DNA of 64,000 bases from Siphonodentalium dalli. Taxonomy: Eukaryota; Mollusca; Scaphopoda; Gadilida; Siphonodentaliidae. Position 1 is the first letter of the stretch, and every line of letters starts with the position of its first letter. The stretch covers positions 185,993,122-186,057,121 of the forward strand of contig CP136069.1 in the NCBI GenBank assembly GCA_032622095.1. The letters are read 5' to 3'. Shown piece by piece: positions 1 to 12,700 of this stretch. The translations under genes and the position numbers were made by a program. The notes under the pieces are model-generated. The model saw only the letters and a program-made list of their open reading frames with translations, was not told the DNA's origin and made no database searches.

Positions 1-2460
1 AGCATTGGCATACTTTTTTCAGTGTGGCGATCGGAAATTTCAACGAGACTGAATTGACTCCCAAAGCAGCCCATTTAACTTGAACTAAGTTTCAACGCAC
101 CTTCAACATGATATAAACTCAACAAGGGCATTGTGTTACGTTCCAACAGGCTATAAATGGCTGAGGACCGCATTAAAGGAACACTTATTTTGAGAATATG
201 TGTCCTTATTTAAATTGGGACAAGAGCCCATCCATATGTACATGTAAGTGACGTGGAATGGGTAGTTATCCATAAGTTTTTTCATTTTTTGAATGGCGAG
301 CGACAGATTAATGGAATGCTCGGATTTGTTGCCAACTAAGATACATGACAAAATAATATGTAGGCTTTAATGACATATATACTTGTAAATTGATAACTGT
401 CTAGCAAATTTCCTGGTGTTGTTTAGATATTTATTGCTACTTTGATACATATTTATAATACTACATGTAGCTTGCTGCATTAGCTCATTTTACCTGGGTA
501 CATGTATACGTGGTTATTTTTTACATTATATAACAAATATAAAAAAAAAAATCCCAATTATATACATGTACCCTCAATTAAATCATTTTGAAATTTGGGC
601 AAAAACAAATTTCATTTGGCAAACATTTTGGCATGAGAAAATTTTGGTCCTGCAACAACCCTGATGTCCACTCCGTGTTTTTTCACAAATGTTTACCATA
701 GGTCCAAAACCGTGCAAATTTTTCATCATTTTTGTAAAATGGTAGATACATGTACATGTATGGATTGATGATAATGGAAATATGGGTTAGATATATTGTT
801 GTGGAGGCTTCTACGCATTTATATCCTTTCTGTTAGATTTAGGTAAAGACAATTAAAGTGAGTTAGTAAGGTTTTGGGCCAGTCTGCACAGAGCCTATGA
901 AGTGCTGTACATGTAGAATATCACACATACATGTAACACTGGGAAAGACATAATTCAATGATTTGGGATGATATCCTAGATAAGCATACATGCTCAACTT
1001 GCAAGTCACGTCTTTACCATTAAATTTTCACAAGTTTGACCATGATATGTAATGGCTTTTTTAAGGATATAATAGGGGTTTCATGTGATATATATATATA
1101 TATCCTTTTCTAGCCAGTCAAAAGTTCTTAATCAGCATTAGCGGCTAGCCATTACATTTTAATTGATAGGCCCTAGTCATAGTGTACCATAATTGTCAAA
1201 TCGCCAAAGCCTTCTGGTCACTACAGCAAGCGACTTGCCCTATCACCCATGAATGCAGAGAGGTATTCGCTGCATGATATGTTGAACATTTACCTTTTCA
1301 GGCAGCTAGCCTAGGCCCGCTACCGGCGCTAGCCTAGGCCAGGGGAGGTGCGTCAGTGCCTTTTTGGATTATGCGTACATGGCAGAACCAGCTACAAGTT
1401 TAGGATTAATAGTGCCTTTACCGTTCAAGCTATCGACTTTGGTACATACAGGTCTATTCTGCACAATAGTGCATGCCCATCTACTATGATCTAGCTCAGA
1501 GAGTCAGACCGTGCCCCTGGGGATGTGTGGTCGGGTCGACGGGTGCGGTCGGTTTTACTTTTAGTAGGACCATCGTCAATCATTTGTGCAGAATTGTGAA
1601 GTTTCAACAAATTTGGGAGAGGCCATAGGCCACTTGAGAAATTCTGCCTCTAAACATGCTCGCGTGTATGTATATTCGTTAAATTTAGTTTCAATTTTGA
1701 ATTTACCTGATCAATTGGAAGGCCGAGCAAACTTTCCAACGGAGTCAACAGACGAGATCCCGTGTACCAGTCGCCTTCGTTTACCATTTTAACGAGTCTG
1801 AAAAGAAAATTCTCTTTGGAAACAGAATTTAAAATGAAGCAATAACACTTGCTTCAAAAATATTGTGTTTCGTTAGTTTGAAAACCCTCAAAGTTGCAGC
1901 ATTTCAAAGATCAAATCTTATCGATTGTTGACTTTGAGCCACAAAAAGCCTATGAGTTATCTACCCTGTTTCTCTGTATAAACGTGAAGTCAAGCTTCGT
2001 CTTTTTCTCGCCTACCGTTTTCTTCCGGGGAAATTGAAGTCGCGTGTTGTTCTTTTTTCCTCTCTTCTTTTTCTTCTGTTGTCTACTTCTCATATGACAG
2101 AAATAACGATTTAATGCACGGAACCCCATGCACCCATTAATAGCCGAGTGTTCGTTCATGAACGCGTCCCTTTATATATAGAGGCTTAAAATGCGTACGT
2201 ACACGTGTGTACGATGTCCATAATGGTTATATTTTGCCCCATAACAATTTTACGGAAAAGTTTCAAACATCAAAGATATCAAATTATGGAAATTCATCTA
2301 GATCTATGCGAGATCACTGAGGTATATGTGAGATCATATAGGTATATGCGAGATCACTGAGTTTTGGTCGTATTGGATTCATCAGCTCCGTTCTATCTAC
2401 AATAACTTTCTGCTCACGTTTCTTGCCATATCTACCCCGTTCCGTGGTTTCAGATATTCA
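1..2460. other. AT-rich intergenic DNA without a recognised gene
   Basis: No ORF here has a recognisable domain or a plausible exon structure. The region holds a (TA)n run near 1088-1103 and a short duplicated word GCTAGCCTAGGCC near 1305 and 1329. Otherwise I see nothing. Confidence 0.5.
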
Positions 2461-2466
2461 TCCATC

Positions 2467-2620
2467 CCCGGTTCCGTGGTGTTAGTGCTACAGGTCAAAG
2501 CTCTCTGGAGTAGCATTTCCATATATGGAGATTTTTAATATTCATGACTTCCATATAATTATGGAAATGCTACTCGATCCAGAACTTTGACCTATAGCAC
2601 TAAAACCACGGCACCGGGCC
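2467..2620. repeat. Inverted-repeat (MITE-like) element, about 154 bp
   Basis: The left arm starts CCGGTTCCGTGGTGTTAGTG and the right arm ends with its near complement (CACTAAAACCACGGCACCGG). Arms of about 62 bp are separated by about 22 bp. They include a shared GGAGTAGCATTTCCATA block. No coding capacity. Confidence 0.65.
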
Positions 2621-2656
2621 TGGTGGATCCAACATATGGCCGAGAGTTATTGACGG

Positions 2657-3880
2657 TGCGTATTACTGTGTACACAGGGATGTGGCTAGAGGGGGGGGGG
2701 GGGTGTGGGGGGGGGGGTGCCTCACCCCCCCCCCCCCCCCCAGCAGAGAGCTATATTTTCAATAGTTGGAAATTTCATACCTGCCACAACGAAATTTCAC
2801 ACCAACAATAGGTTGAAAATGTTCTTGTAGTTTGATTATAAAACAATTTATTGGGGGGAATTTATTGTTTTTTCGACCAATATTTGCATATGTTCCCATT
2901 TTTGGTCAAAATTTTTGACAGAAATGGACATCAGTTGGAAATTTTCCAACCTTAGGGGGGGTGACAGGTTGGAAATTTCCAACACTTGGAAAGCTTGTGT
3001 CCTGGTCCCTCCCCCGTGGCCAGTCAAAAACTTCTAGTTAATTTAAGAAAACAATATTGTCATACAATTGGTCAACATTGTCATTGGAATTGTCATCAGT
3101 TGGAAATTTTCCAACCTAAGTGGGGGTGTAGGGTTTGAAATTTCCAACAGTAGGAAGGCTTGAGGCTAGTCTAGATGTTAGGATTTTGCGATTTTCTTGT
3201 TCAGATTTCAAAATTTTCGCACACCGGGCCGAACCATGGTCGGGCCGGTGTGTCATTGCCCCATCCACATGGCCAATACAAAACTGCTAATTAGTTTAGC
3301 AAAACAATATTTTACTACATTTGGTCAAACTTGTAGACATAAATGGTCATCAGTTGAAGAATTTTCCAACCTGATGGGGAGCATGAGGTTTGAAATTTCC
3401 AACACTAGGAAAGCTTCAGTTGAGGCCAGTCTAGATGCTAGGATTTGCGATTTTCTTGTATATAGTTTTCAAAATTTTCTCACACCGGGCCAAACAACCA
3501 TGGTCGGCCCGGTGTTTCCTGGGCTGTTGTCGGTAGCTGTGTGCATTTGTCTGGAATTAGATCACTAGTTGTTTTTTTGGGGGGCTAAATTTCAGGTTAA
3601 AATATCTTAATGTTCTCATACTGGGAAAATAGAAGGATGGCCTATGAATATATAGGAAATTAGGCCTGAGCATGAGGTACAAGGGGGGGGGGGGGGTGCA
3701 AATGGAATTATGCAAAAAGTTGTGTTGGTGTGATTCCGACTCAAGGGGTGGGGGTGCAAATGGAATTATGCAAAAAGTTGTGTTGGTATGATTCCTACTC
3801 AAGGGGGGGGGTGCAGTTGGAAATTCCCAAGGTGGACACCCCCCCCATCGGAGACCCTCTAGCCACATCCCTGTGTGTAC
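2657..3880. repeat. Region bounded by 26-bp inverted repeats, filled with diverged tandem repeats
   Basis: ACAGGGATGTGGCTAGAGG at about 2664-2682 recurs inverted at about 3855-3873. Inside is a G-tract/C-tract hairpin (2691-2743). Units of about 165-255 bp start near 2929, 3093 and 3347; each begins CATCAGTTG and carries a TTGGAAATTTCCAA-like palindrome. A shorter tandem repeat of about 58 bp (ATGCAAAAAGTTGTGTTGGT) lies at 3681-3820. It could be a non-autonomous transposon; no transposase is visible. Confidence 0.45.
2691..2743. repeat. Poly-G / poly-C hairpin tract
   Basis: Runs of G (interrupted by TGT) are followed within 15 bp by a long run of C. The strand can fold on itself or form a G-quadruplex. 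Length is likely unreliable in an assembly. Confidence 0.7.
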
Positions 3881-4370
3881 ATACATGGCACTATACATGC
3901 ACCCCGGAAGTCGGGAACGCTGTCCTCTTCGGGGCGGCACCGACTGCGACGTTCCCTTCCTGTGATGTTATCTCCAATTTTGACGTCAAATTAAAAAATT
4001 AAGTATAATTTATTTCAAATGAATTCACCAAATCACGTCCGGAATTTTCGCAGGGACAAACAAACTGCTACTATATATATACTTCAGAAGACACCGTGAC
4101 CCAAAATATTGCCAACATGTATTTCTGATATTTCCCCGAAAATGTGATCCGGAAACAACATGTTTTCAATTTTATCGACGGTTTAGATTTTTGAATCGTT
4201 TTCTCCCAATTTGCTTAGTTACCGTATAGAATCAGCCGGATGAATTTGCACGATGCATTCTTGCTTCACAAAGACGATTAGGCAGCACTTAAAAATTAGG
4301 CTGTGGCCAACATGTACATACCTCAGTTCTGCATGCTTTTACGAATATGCCAAACCAAATTCACGTCATG

Positions 4371-4772
4371 GTTATTTAGATATTTCTTTGGCTTCGGGGT
4401 AACAAATATTTAATTCGAGTCGAGGAAGGTTCCACCCATCAAAACTCAGAGTGATCAGATAGCGATTTTGAAATTTGTTATTTCTCGAGATATGTACTTA
4501 TTATTGGCCTAGAAAAAATCGTCAAGGCGACTGTCTCGGACAAAAATGCGGAAGATGGACAACTCTAAAATCATGTGCTTAAGTGTTATTAGAAATTTGA
4601 AATCCGGCCATATTTCGTTGAACAAAATGTTGATAAATAACACGTTTTGGGCAATTTTATACTATAGTTGACTGTGGTTAGTATTATTTTTGGGCAATTA
4701 ATCGATTCTGATAACAGAATCGGCATTTCTGATTATATATGGGGTCCATCAAATCGGATTGAGTACCTTTAA
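4371..4772. repeat. Family D MITE copy (right end intact)
   Basis: It carries the family block TTTCTTTGGCTTCGGGG and ends ATCGGATTGAGTACCTTTAA, the complement of the left end seen at 6315. Other copies are at 6315, 21498 and 31863. The TTAA at the end suggests a TTAA target. The left terminus is missing. Confidence 0.6.
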
Positions 4773-4951
4773 GTTAATATCTTGACTATATATTCACACG
4801 GATTGTCCTAATTGCAAAATACGATATACGCGTCAGGATTCTATATATATATAGTCACAATTCAATATTGTTTTGACACATTTTCTCTTGTATGGACACT
4901 TTCAAAAGTAGGCGTTTACCCGATAAACATATTGTTAGGCTATGCATGTAG

Positions 4952-5874
4952 ATTAGGCCTAAAAAAAAAGACGTTTGTTTCCGCTAACCCGACCGACCCT
5001 ATGTTAAACCCCGACCCTAAACTTTTTACTGCCATTACAACAACAAAAATTGGACCAAAAAAAAAAAAAAATTATTTCAAATTTAGTTTTTTTTTCAATT
5101 TAGGTCCCAATTCATATCATAACAAGATGCAAAACATTTATATATTGACATAAGAAATTGAAGTTTACAAAAAGATTTAAGTTTAACAGTTGGAATCATA
5201 CTGTAAAGTATGTTTGGCTTTATCTAGCTTTCATCTGTGAAAATTTCAAATAGTTTCAGTTCAGGTTTGTTATCATTTAGCCTTCAGACTTCAGTATTTC
5301 AATCAAATACAGTACAGGAACATTAACAATTTGATCGATTCAACCTGGTTATAATACCAAATGAAAAAAAATTAACATAGAAATTAGTACTATAAATAGT
5401 AATTACTAACTTAATAGACATTGTTTCTCTACTACATTATGTATGTCTCACTTGAATTTTATAAAATAGCCTATTATATGAATTAGAGTGATAATGGTAC
5501 CGGTAAGTCTCATTTCAAGCAGGATAAGCATAATCCATTGAACCAAAAGATATCTGACAAAAACTTATAAGCATTTCCAATCCATACATATGGGAAATAT
5601 TAGGATTATCAAATACTATATTAGTATATAGACTAGTACATATGTAAATATTAAAGCATATGTAAGATTGAATTGGAGTTTCTAGTTCCTCTGTCATCTG
5701 GGTTAACCTGATTGAGGCTAAGAAGTGCATAGTTTGGGTTATTGACAAGTATTGTACAGTTATTTTTAAAGATACTGAAAAAAAAGAGTTAACAAAATAA
5801 AAAAAGTTAAGCCTACCTACCCTAATTTTTTTCAGCTTGTTAGCGGAAACAAACGTATTTTTTTTTAAGGCCTT
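4952..5874. mobile_element. Foldback element with about 35-bp terminal inverted repeats
   Basis: The left end reads AGGCCTAAAAAAAAAGACG and then TTTGTTTCCGCTAAC. The right end is its near-perfect complement (GTTAGCGGAAACAAACGTAT then poly-T and AAGGCC). The roughly 850-bp interior is AT-rich with no coding signal. No clear target duplication seen. Confidence 0.55.
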
Positions 5875-6314
5875 ATATCTGCGACTTCATGATCATCATC
5901 GTTGAAACAGAATCCTCTTTTCGGGAAAATAAATGTAATTTTGCTGCAATGCCAGGTCGTTTCAAATCTTACCCGAATGAAAATATGAAGAAAAAATTTT
6001 GCTGTAGGGGTCACTCTCACCAAAAAGAGTGCTGAAGGGTATACTCGGTTTTTGGAAATGTTCTGAAGGACACACAGGTTGTGAAATCTTGTACTAAATG
6101 TTTAATTTTCGAGTCTGCCGTGTTATCTGTTGGAACATTATTATCTATATGTTCCAATGAAATTTAAAATGAACTGAAAACAAACTGTTGATGGGCGCCA
6201 CCGCGCTAGATTTTCAGAAACACAGCTAAAGTAACTCATTGCGTCAGTGCCGATAACAAACCCCGTGTACCCTTAATCACATTTTCAAAACATGTGTACC
6301 CTTCAGAACTTGCT
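5875..6314. other. No gene seen
   Basis: AT-rich spacer between the foldback element and the next family D copy. No domain-bearing ORF. Confidence 0.4.
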
Positions 6315-6620
6315 TTAAAGGTACTCAATCCGACCAGACTCTCCTAAATTACTATTTCTTTGGCTTCGGGGGTAAAAAAGTATCTGATTCGAATCGAGGA
6401 ATTAACCCACCCATCAAAGCTCAGTGATCAGATATCGATTTTTGAAGTTTTTTATTTATATATGTGTAATTATATGTGGCCCAGAAACACGTCGTCAAAC
6501 GGAGGGTCTCGGACAAAATTGCGGATGAAGATAACTCAAAAATCAAGTGGCATTACGGTCAAATTTCGTGATACTTTAGTGATAATACCGGCCATATAGT
6601 TTGTTTGAGTGACCGCTTCA
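6315..6620. repeat. Family D MITE copy (left end intact)
   Basis: It starts TTAAAGGTACTCAATCCGAC, then has the shared CTCCTAAATTACTATTTCTT and GGCTTCGGGGGTAA blocks. The right terminus is lost. A downstream stretch at 6680-6830 repeats the word CCTGGGTA four or more times. Confidence 0.6.
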
Positions 6621-7967
6621 GCTCTATTGTTACAGGTCCTTATATAAAAAAAATCACAGGTTGTGAATACTATTGAAATTGGAATACTGTACCTGGGTAC
6701 AAACTCCTGGTTTTTCCCAGGTGAAAACATATAATTATATTATAGCACACCTGGGTTCCACCTGGGTATATAGTGTTCAAATATCCCAGGGTACAAACCC
6801 GATAGAGTGCACCTGGGACTACATGAATACAGTGATCGTGGGGTTTACCATTGTACAGTATAAACACAGGAGCCTGTCGTTAAAACGAGTAAAATATAAA
6901 TTAAAATTATATAAAGTTAAACGGAGAGCACCGCTTCGTTATACAATACACAATTAACAAGGGAGTTTACTCTTTCAGATGCATCCTCAATTATAACGGC
7001 CATAATGCACAAACGCCTGAACCAATTCTTAAAATTCAAACGCCAATTGATCGAGTAAAAGCTATATTTTCCAATTATAACACTTGTTGGAATAAATGAA
7101 GCGAATATGTGAGTTTATCATAGTTAGTAGATGAGATATCTTCTATTTGAGACACACACCTAGTAAAAGCTACGAAATAAAAAAACTGGCAGCAGCTTTA
7201 AAACATTGTGCTACACTCCCTGCTAAGATAACACTGAATATAGGGTCCAAGAGCTGGAAAATGTGACATATACAATTTTAACTTGGATGTAACCCCCAAT
7301 TTTTTCACCCCTTAGGGTGGATAGGGAGCATTGAGATGGGTGTCTGAGTTTTTATTTTGAAATTATACGCTCCAAAACTATACAAGCAGTCAGATCTCTT
7401 TGGGGATTAATTAAAAAGTAAATAACTATTTATTCTAAAATTTTATTTTTTAAAATCTTATTTTCCACATTGCATCATGAAAATACCGTAACAACTGGAA
7501 CACATATATATATATATAGAAAACGTGGAATTAGTGTTATTGTATATAACTATTCAATTATTGAATTCAATTGTAAAACATGATTATTGTTTTAATTGTA
7601 TATATGTGGCAGGTGGCTTATTTCGGTGACTACGTTTGCACAGATTATATTAAACATAGTGCTGTATAAAACATCCATATTTATGCGCACTGTTTAAAAT
7701 ATAATATTTATAATCATTTATATAAAAAATATATATACTACAAAAGTACCTCCAAAATATAATTCAGATTAATATCACAAAAACAGTATTATCGAGTAAT
7801 CAATGATTGATATTCCCTATATGTATAAAGAGTACAGCTATGACCTGCATTATTTACTCCAGATGATGACATGTCATTCCATCATAAAATAAATAATACA
7901 GACCTCAAAATAAATGCATCAATTGGGCAAAAATGACTTTTGTCTCCAGTAAGTTCAGAAGAGAACA
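6621..7967. other. AT-rich spacer, no gene seen
   Basis: Contains CCTGGGTAC repeats (6680-6830) and (TA)n runs near 7503-7518 and 7680-7740. No coding region recognised. Confidence 0.4.
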
Positions 7968-8221
7968 TTAACCCTTTGAGTGCCAGGGGCCGATCTCATC
8001 GGCCCTAAACCTACAAAATAAGTCTGTTAAAGAATATAAGAATAAATTATTAAAATTGTAAAAAATTGTAAAAAATTGTAAAAAAAAATAAAAAATTGTT
8101 AGGCCAATGCATTCTCTTATATATGCGAGGCGACCTATGGCCGACTCGCATATATAAGAGAATGCATTGGCACAGGGTATATGGGTTGATACAAAAATCT
8201 ACCTGGCACTCAAAGGGTTAA
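7968..8221. mobile_element. TTAA-flanked MITE with internal hairpin
   Basis: It runs from TTAACCCTTTGAGTGCCAGG to CCTGGCACTCAAAGGGTTAA, perfect inverted ends including the TTAA. It contains a second, nearly perfect hairpin (8103-8171, stem GCCAATGCATTCTCTTATAT). TTAA targets with CCC ends are typical of piggyBac-type elements. No transposase inside. Confidence 0.75.
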
Positions 8222-8355
8222 CAAAGATACGAACAGGTCAGACTCAACTAGAGTAGTTATTAAGCATAGTGTAATTATAACAAAAATTGTAAGACACATA
8301 TCTGTTAAACTTAAAGGGGTACTGTACACTAAATCCGGTCATTTATGGTACCATC

Positions 8356-8535
8356 TCCAATGATTTAATCCTTCCATGACTATCGCTTCCTGAAATTTTG
8401 TGAAAATCCTGTGCAAACGCATTCTCTTGTATATGGAAGTTTCCAATAGGAAGCCTCACATATATAAGAGAATGCACTGGCACAGGATCTTTAATGCAGC
8501 ACCAGCGCTGCTCCCGCCATGAAATGGTTGAAGGG
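8356..8535. repeat. Degraded copy of the TTAA/hairpin MITE family
   Basis: AATCCTTCCATGAC at the left and CATGAAATGGTT at the right are decayed family ends. The central hairpin (8411-8487) is imperfect. Confidence 0.55.
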
Positions 8536-8639
8536 ACAATAATATTCACAGCCATAATAATTGCTGTAAAACATTTCTTGTTTTGGTAAATACATGTACA
8601 AGACTCTTTATATGTTGATTGGTCTTTCTAGCAATTTTT

Positions 8640-9000
8640 AAAGAGGAACAAAGCAAGGAGTAATGTAACATTAGATTCCATGTTACTACGACGTAAAGTG
8701 AGGTTTACAACAGTACTACCATGGAATTGTACTGGGGTACTTTACCATGCTACATTTAAAGCGAAAGCGATATTTGCCATGGCACTACCTTGGTACCACA
8801 TGTTACAGTTGGTACTACCGGTACTACAGTAAAGTATTATTTGCCATTATGCTACAATATAACTGTACCAGGGTACTCTACCATGTTATATTTGGTACTA
8901 CATTGTAATATGGAACTACCACTGTAAATTATTATTCACCATGGTACCATAGAACTGTACAAGGGTACTGTACCATGTTACAGTTGGCAATCAGTGTCAT
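8640..9000. repeat. Family E repeat, TACCATGGTA-rich
   Basis: Many short palindromic words of the type CCATGGTACTAC. The block 8748-8812 (CTACATTTAAAGCGAAAGCG) is repeated in the same orientation at about 10643-10712. Confidence 0.55.
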
Positions 9001-10330
9001 ACTCAAACGTTAAAGACATATTGTGGACTTGTTCGTGTAGGAGAAACTGATGAGTTAGTATTCAGGCACTATGCCAATAGGAGGGATGTAGCATTCTATT
9101 ACATCGTCGAAAATCTCAAGCAAATCTACGGTACCACTCCATAGAAAACATTGTCAGAACTACGCTGAATAGTAAATATTTACATATCGATTCGGGTCGC
9201 AACTATCGGCGATAAACTAACGAAAACGATTTTGTCATCGAGAGTATTTAATTAATATGTAAGAATAACGATGTGTGTTGTCAATATAATATTTGTAAAT
9301 GTAACTACTTTTAACAAGATTACTCTCCATTTATATCCAGTGGCGTAGGAGCGGGTACGGCCGGACGGTTTTGGCCGTACCAATATTCGCAGCCGTGAAG
9401 TTTTTTGTTGTTGTTACACGCGTGGGAAAGGTGCGATAGTCATAAAACACAGAATGTGAAACTTCTACGATGCCATGCTGCTTAATTTATAGTTCTTATC
9501 GAAGAAACGTCGTTGACTATATCATGTTATCCCTATCCGTCTTCGATAATTAAGGCCCCGGGCCATAAATTCCCAGCATGACATATAATATGTATCTCAA
9601 ATTCCCTTTCCCCGCTTCTCCCATAATTAAATTTAACTTAATTTATTTATATTGTACTGCTCTTTTACTGTCTCAAGTTAGCAGATATGTGACTGTGTCA
9701 AGTTAGTAAAAATGTCAAGATTAAGATAGAAGACATGTGTACCACATTGCGGCCATGATTCCTGGAACCACCATACATGTATGTCTCATCTATTATTCAA
9801 GCTCTATATATTCATTGGTATGATATATATCTCTTCCATTCAGCAAAATTAATTATCCATCGTCGTTCCTGTATTCGTGGAATTTTCTTTTGGAGGAGTA
9901 ATTTTATCGTGGAAAACCGCTTTAAATTTTGCAGAACATTGGAGATTAATTTGTACTGCAACATTGTTTGTCTTATTTGTGTGACACGTGCGTCGGGACA
10001 TGATTCATTCAGATGCTATACATGCATGGTTGTTATATCGGTGAGTATTGATGCATGTTTAATTCTTTTCTCCCAGCATGTGTAATGTAACATTGGTTAC
10101 GCCAAAATGCACCAGAAAGTGCCATTTCAATATTGAATATTAAAAAATTTCCCAATTTTGGAAGTGGGGGACACCCCCCTTCCATACCATCCCCCCTTCT
10201 CGGCGCTCCACGCGCCTCGGAGCCTATGGGCCGTAGGAATACTTATAACCTTCCTACGCCTCTGATATCTGATCACCCTACCGGAGTGTTTCACATCACT
10301 TTCACATAATGGGCCAATAATATTGTTATA
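8995..10330. repeat. Family J repeat, interrupted by a hAT-like insertion
   Basis: 8995-9337 and 10265-10330 match, in inverted orientation, the sequence at about 24120-24490 (shared words GATCACCCTACCGGAGTGTT and GGACTTGTTC). The two halves are separated by the 9338-10264 insertion. Confidence 0.5.
9338..10264. mobile_element. Non-autonomous DNA transposon with CAGTGGCGTAGG ends
   Basis: The left end is CAGTGGCGTAGGAGCGG; the right end is TTCCTACGCCTCTG, its inverted partner. ATATC lies directly outside both ends (possible 5-bp target duplication). The ends resemble hAT-type CAG/CTG termini. No transposase recognised in the 927 bp. Confidence 0.55.
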
Positions 10331-10378
10331 ATTGAGTTATCAAATTCAAGAAGTGTTAACAACTTAGGTAATCATCAC

Positions 10379-10770
10379 ATGTTTTCATTCATGACCTCCA
10401 ATGTGTTGTCTAAAATTTTAAGGTGTCTAAAAACTACCATAGTAGCTGTAGTACTAATAAAGTACCCTGGTACTAACAAGGTAAAATATCCAGTTATTAC
10501 CATGGTTAAGTACCATAGTAACACTGTGGTACCCTGGTACCATGGTAAAATACTACGGTATTACCATGCTAGAGTTCCATACTGTACTTTACCATGTGGT
10601 ACATGTTCTTTACCATGTGGCCATTATACCATGTGGTACTTTACCATGTTACATTTAAAGCTAAAGTGATATTTACCATGGTACTACTTGGAACCACATG
10701 TTACAGTTGGTACCAAATATGTTGCTGCTGTTTTTGTTGTTGTAACTGGAGGTCTGGAACCCTGAATGCA
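10379..10770. repeat. Family E repeat, second copy
   Basis: TACCATGG/CCATGGTA words throughout. 10390-10460 (TAGCTGTAGTACTAATAAA) is repeated at about 43010-43080. Not coding despite an open frame. Confidence 0.5.
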
Positions 10771-10874
10771 TCTTGGTAAGTAGTCCTATACATTTTAATA
10801 ATTCCTTCTTTTGTACATCCAGGGTTCATCATCAGGGGTGAAAATTCATTGTCAGCAAGTGGTATCGCCAAATA

Positions 10875-10985
10875 AAGTAATGCCCTAAGTAATCGACTCC
10901 ATAACCACAGCAGAATTATGGGTAACTTTTCAGGATTTAGTCGGAAATATGGCTTGTTGCCATTCAATTACTTAGGGCATTACTG
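10875..10985. mobile_element. Family B mariner-like MITE, short copy
   Basis: Ends AAGTAATGCCCTAAGTAATC and GGGCATTACTG are inverted and bordered by TA on both sides, as expected for a Tc1/mariner-type target. Other copies are at 17135, 31205, 33273, 38792 and 40236. Confidence 0.65.
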
Positions 10986-11060
10986 TAAATATGACCATCC
11001 ATAGTGGAATACACAATGAGGAATAAATCACTGGGTCAAGTCTGCTAATTATATATATAT

Positions 11061-11517
11061 ATAGTGTGTCATTTGCAAAATGAGGTCTCCAGAGGGTGAA
11101 TTTAGTGATGTTATCCTGCACAGAGGGCTAGTATCACAAAAATTCACCCTCTGAGAACCTCATTCTGCTCAGGCCTCAACTGCTATGGGGGACCTAGTAT
11201 TAGTTTGAAGTTCCCCAGGGCTAGCATCACAAAATTCATCCTCTGGGGATCTCATTCTGCTTAGGCTTCATCTTCTGGGAAGTATCTATAGTCTCAAATT
11301 AACATTGTTTAAAGTTACTTTTTCCTCTCTGGAAAGTTTTTATATCCCCTAATTTTCAGAAGATAAATGCATAATCGAAGTGACTAATGGGTGAATATCA
11401 CCAAATTCAACTGGGAAACTTCAATCTGAACCTTGGCCTCCCATGGCAGTCAAGGCCTAAGCAGAATGAGGTTCCCAGAGGATGAATTTGGTGATGCTAG
11501 CCCACACTGCGGGATGT
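11061..11517. mobile_element. Family C MITE, right end missing
   Basis: It carries the family blocks GTGTGTCATTTGCAAAATGA and repeated inverted copies of GAGGGTGAATTTAGTGATG. The complete copy is at 22870-23306. The right terminal repeat is not present. Confidence 0.55.
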
Positions 11518-12284
11518 TACTTTAAGTTAGTTATCATTTGCCAACTGAAAACTCACTGATGTGTAATAACTTATTATTTTTTATTTTTTTTTGTAATAAC
11601 TGACAGATTTTCCATTACATTTTTGCTTCTTAATTGCAGTATTTAATCAAACATTTAGTTTTTACACAGCGGCATAGTGCTCAATCTCTAGAGGGCCTAA
11701 GCGCGTATCAGCATTCAGTATTTTAGATTCAATACAGCTCGAAAGAAAGCTTATGAGATTTAGGATTCATTTGAAACCAAACTTTGAAATTCGCAAAGCC
11801 CTATTGTTAATTATTGTTAATGTTATTAATATTAACTTATTAAGGATCAGGGAATCTCAATTTTCCAGAAAATATATAATTCCATAAAACTATGCATATA
11901 TATTCAATAAAACTGTTGTATATGCCATAAAAACGCCATAGTTCAACCTCAAAATTAGGAATTAATTAATCCCAATTAAAGAAGATGCAACTTAAAATCT
12001 GCTTAGATACACAATAAACACAATCTCACTAGATCAGGAAAAATTGTCAACAAAAGCACCAAAATCCAATGTTCATTGTCAGCAGTACAACAAACAGACA
12101 ACATTGAGTGGTCATCCTAGCTCCAGCAGGCAAATCCTACCCCCTAATCATAGGATTAATCTTGAAGTGGCCTGGCCAGACACAACCAGTAATAATCCTT
12201 CACAGTAACAAGATACCGGACAAGAAGACGATTCTTAATGTGACACACTAGATGATATTTCTTGAAAATTTAGGTTCCCTGATC

Positions 12285-12547
12285 TTAACCCTTTGATGAC
12301 AGGAGCTTCGTGAACTTTTGTGAAAACCCTGTGCCAATGCATTCTCTTATATAATGCGAGTTGCCCATAGGGTGCCTCACATATCAAGAGAATGTATTGG
12401 CCTAACAATATTTACCTTGATCTTGTAAGCTAGTGCATTCTCTTATATATGCAAGGCTCCCTATGGGAGACTCGCATATATAAGAGAATGCGCTGGTGCA
12501 GGATCTTCAATGCCACACCAGCGCAGCTCATGTCATGAAAGGGTTAA
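12285..12547. mobile_element. TTAA-flanked hairpin MITE, 3' of the Ldh_2-like gene
   Basis: TTAACCCTTTGATGACAGGA at the left and CATGTCATGAAAGGGTTAA at the right. Two internal hairpins (12333-12402 and 12428-12500) carry the CATTCTCTTATATA stem. It lies about 100 bp beyond the gene's stop codon, so it may sit in the 3' UTR. Confidence 0.7.
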
Positions 12548-12646
12548 CGACACAGATGATTCTTTTGAGTGATCAGTATTAACAAATGATTCATTTGTTT
12601 TACGTTTTCTTTGATTGTAAAATCATAAAGACATTTTCTTGGTCAG

Positions 12647-12700
12647 TCAACTCTTGAAGGTCTTCATTGGTTCGACTCCAAGATCTTGAGCAAGGTCATT
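12647..12700 (-). CDS. Ldh_2-like gene, exon 11 (last, stop TGA)
   Basis: Acceptor TTCTTTTTCAG precedes AATGACCTTGC. It encodes [17 protein letters not shown] and stops at 12647-12649. The EPMK-type ending is typical of the family's C-terminus. Confidence 0.85.
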   Translation of the reverse strand, partial: NDLAQDLGVEPMKTFKS

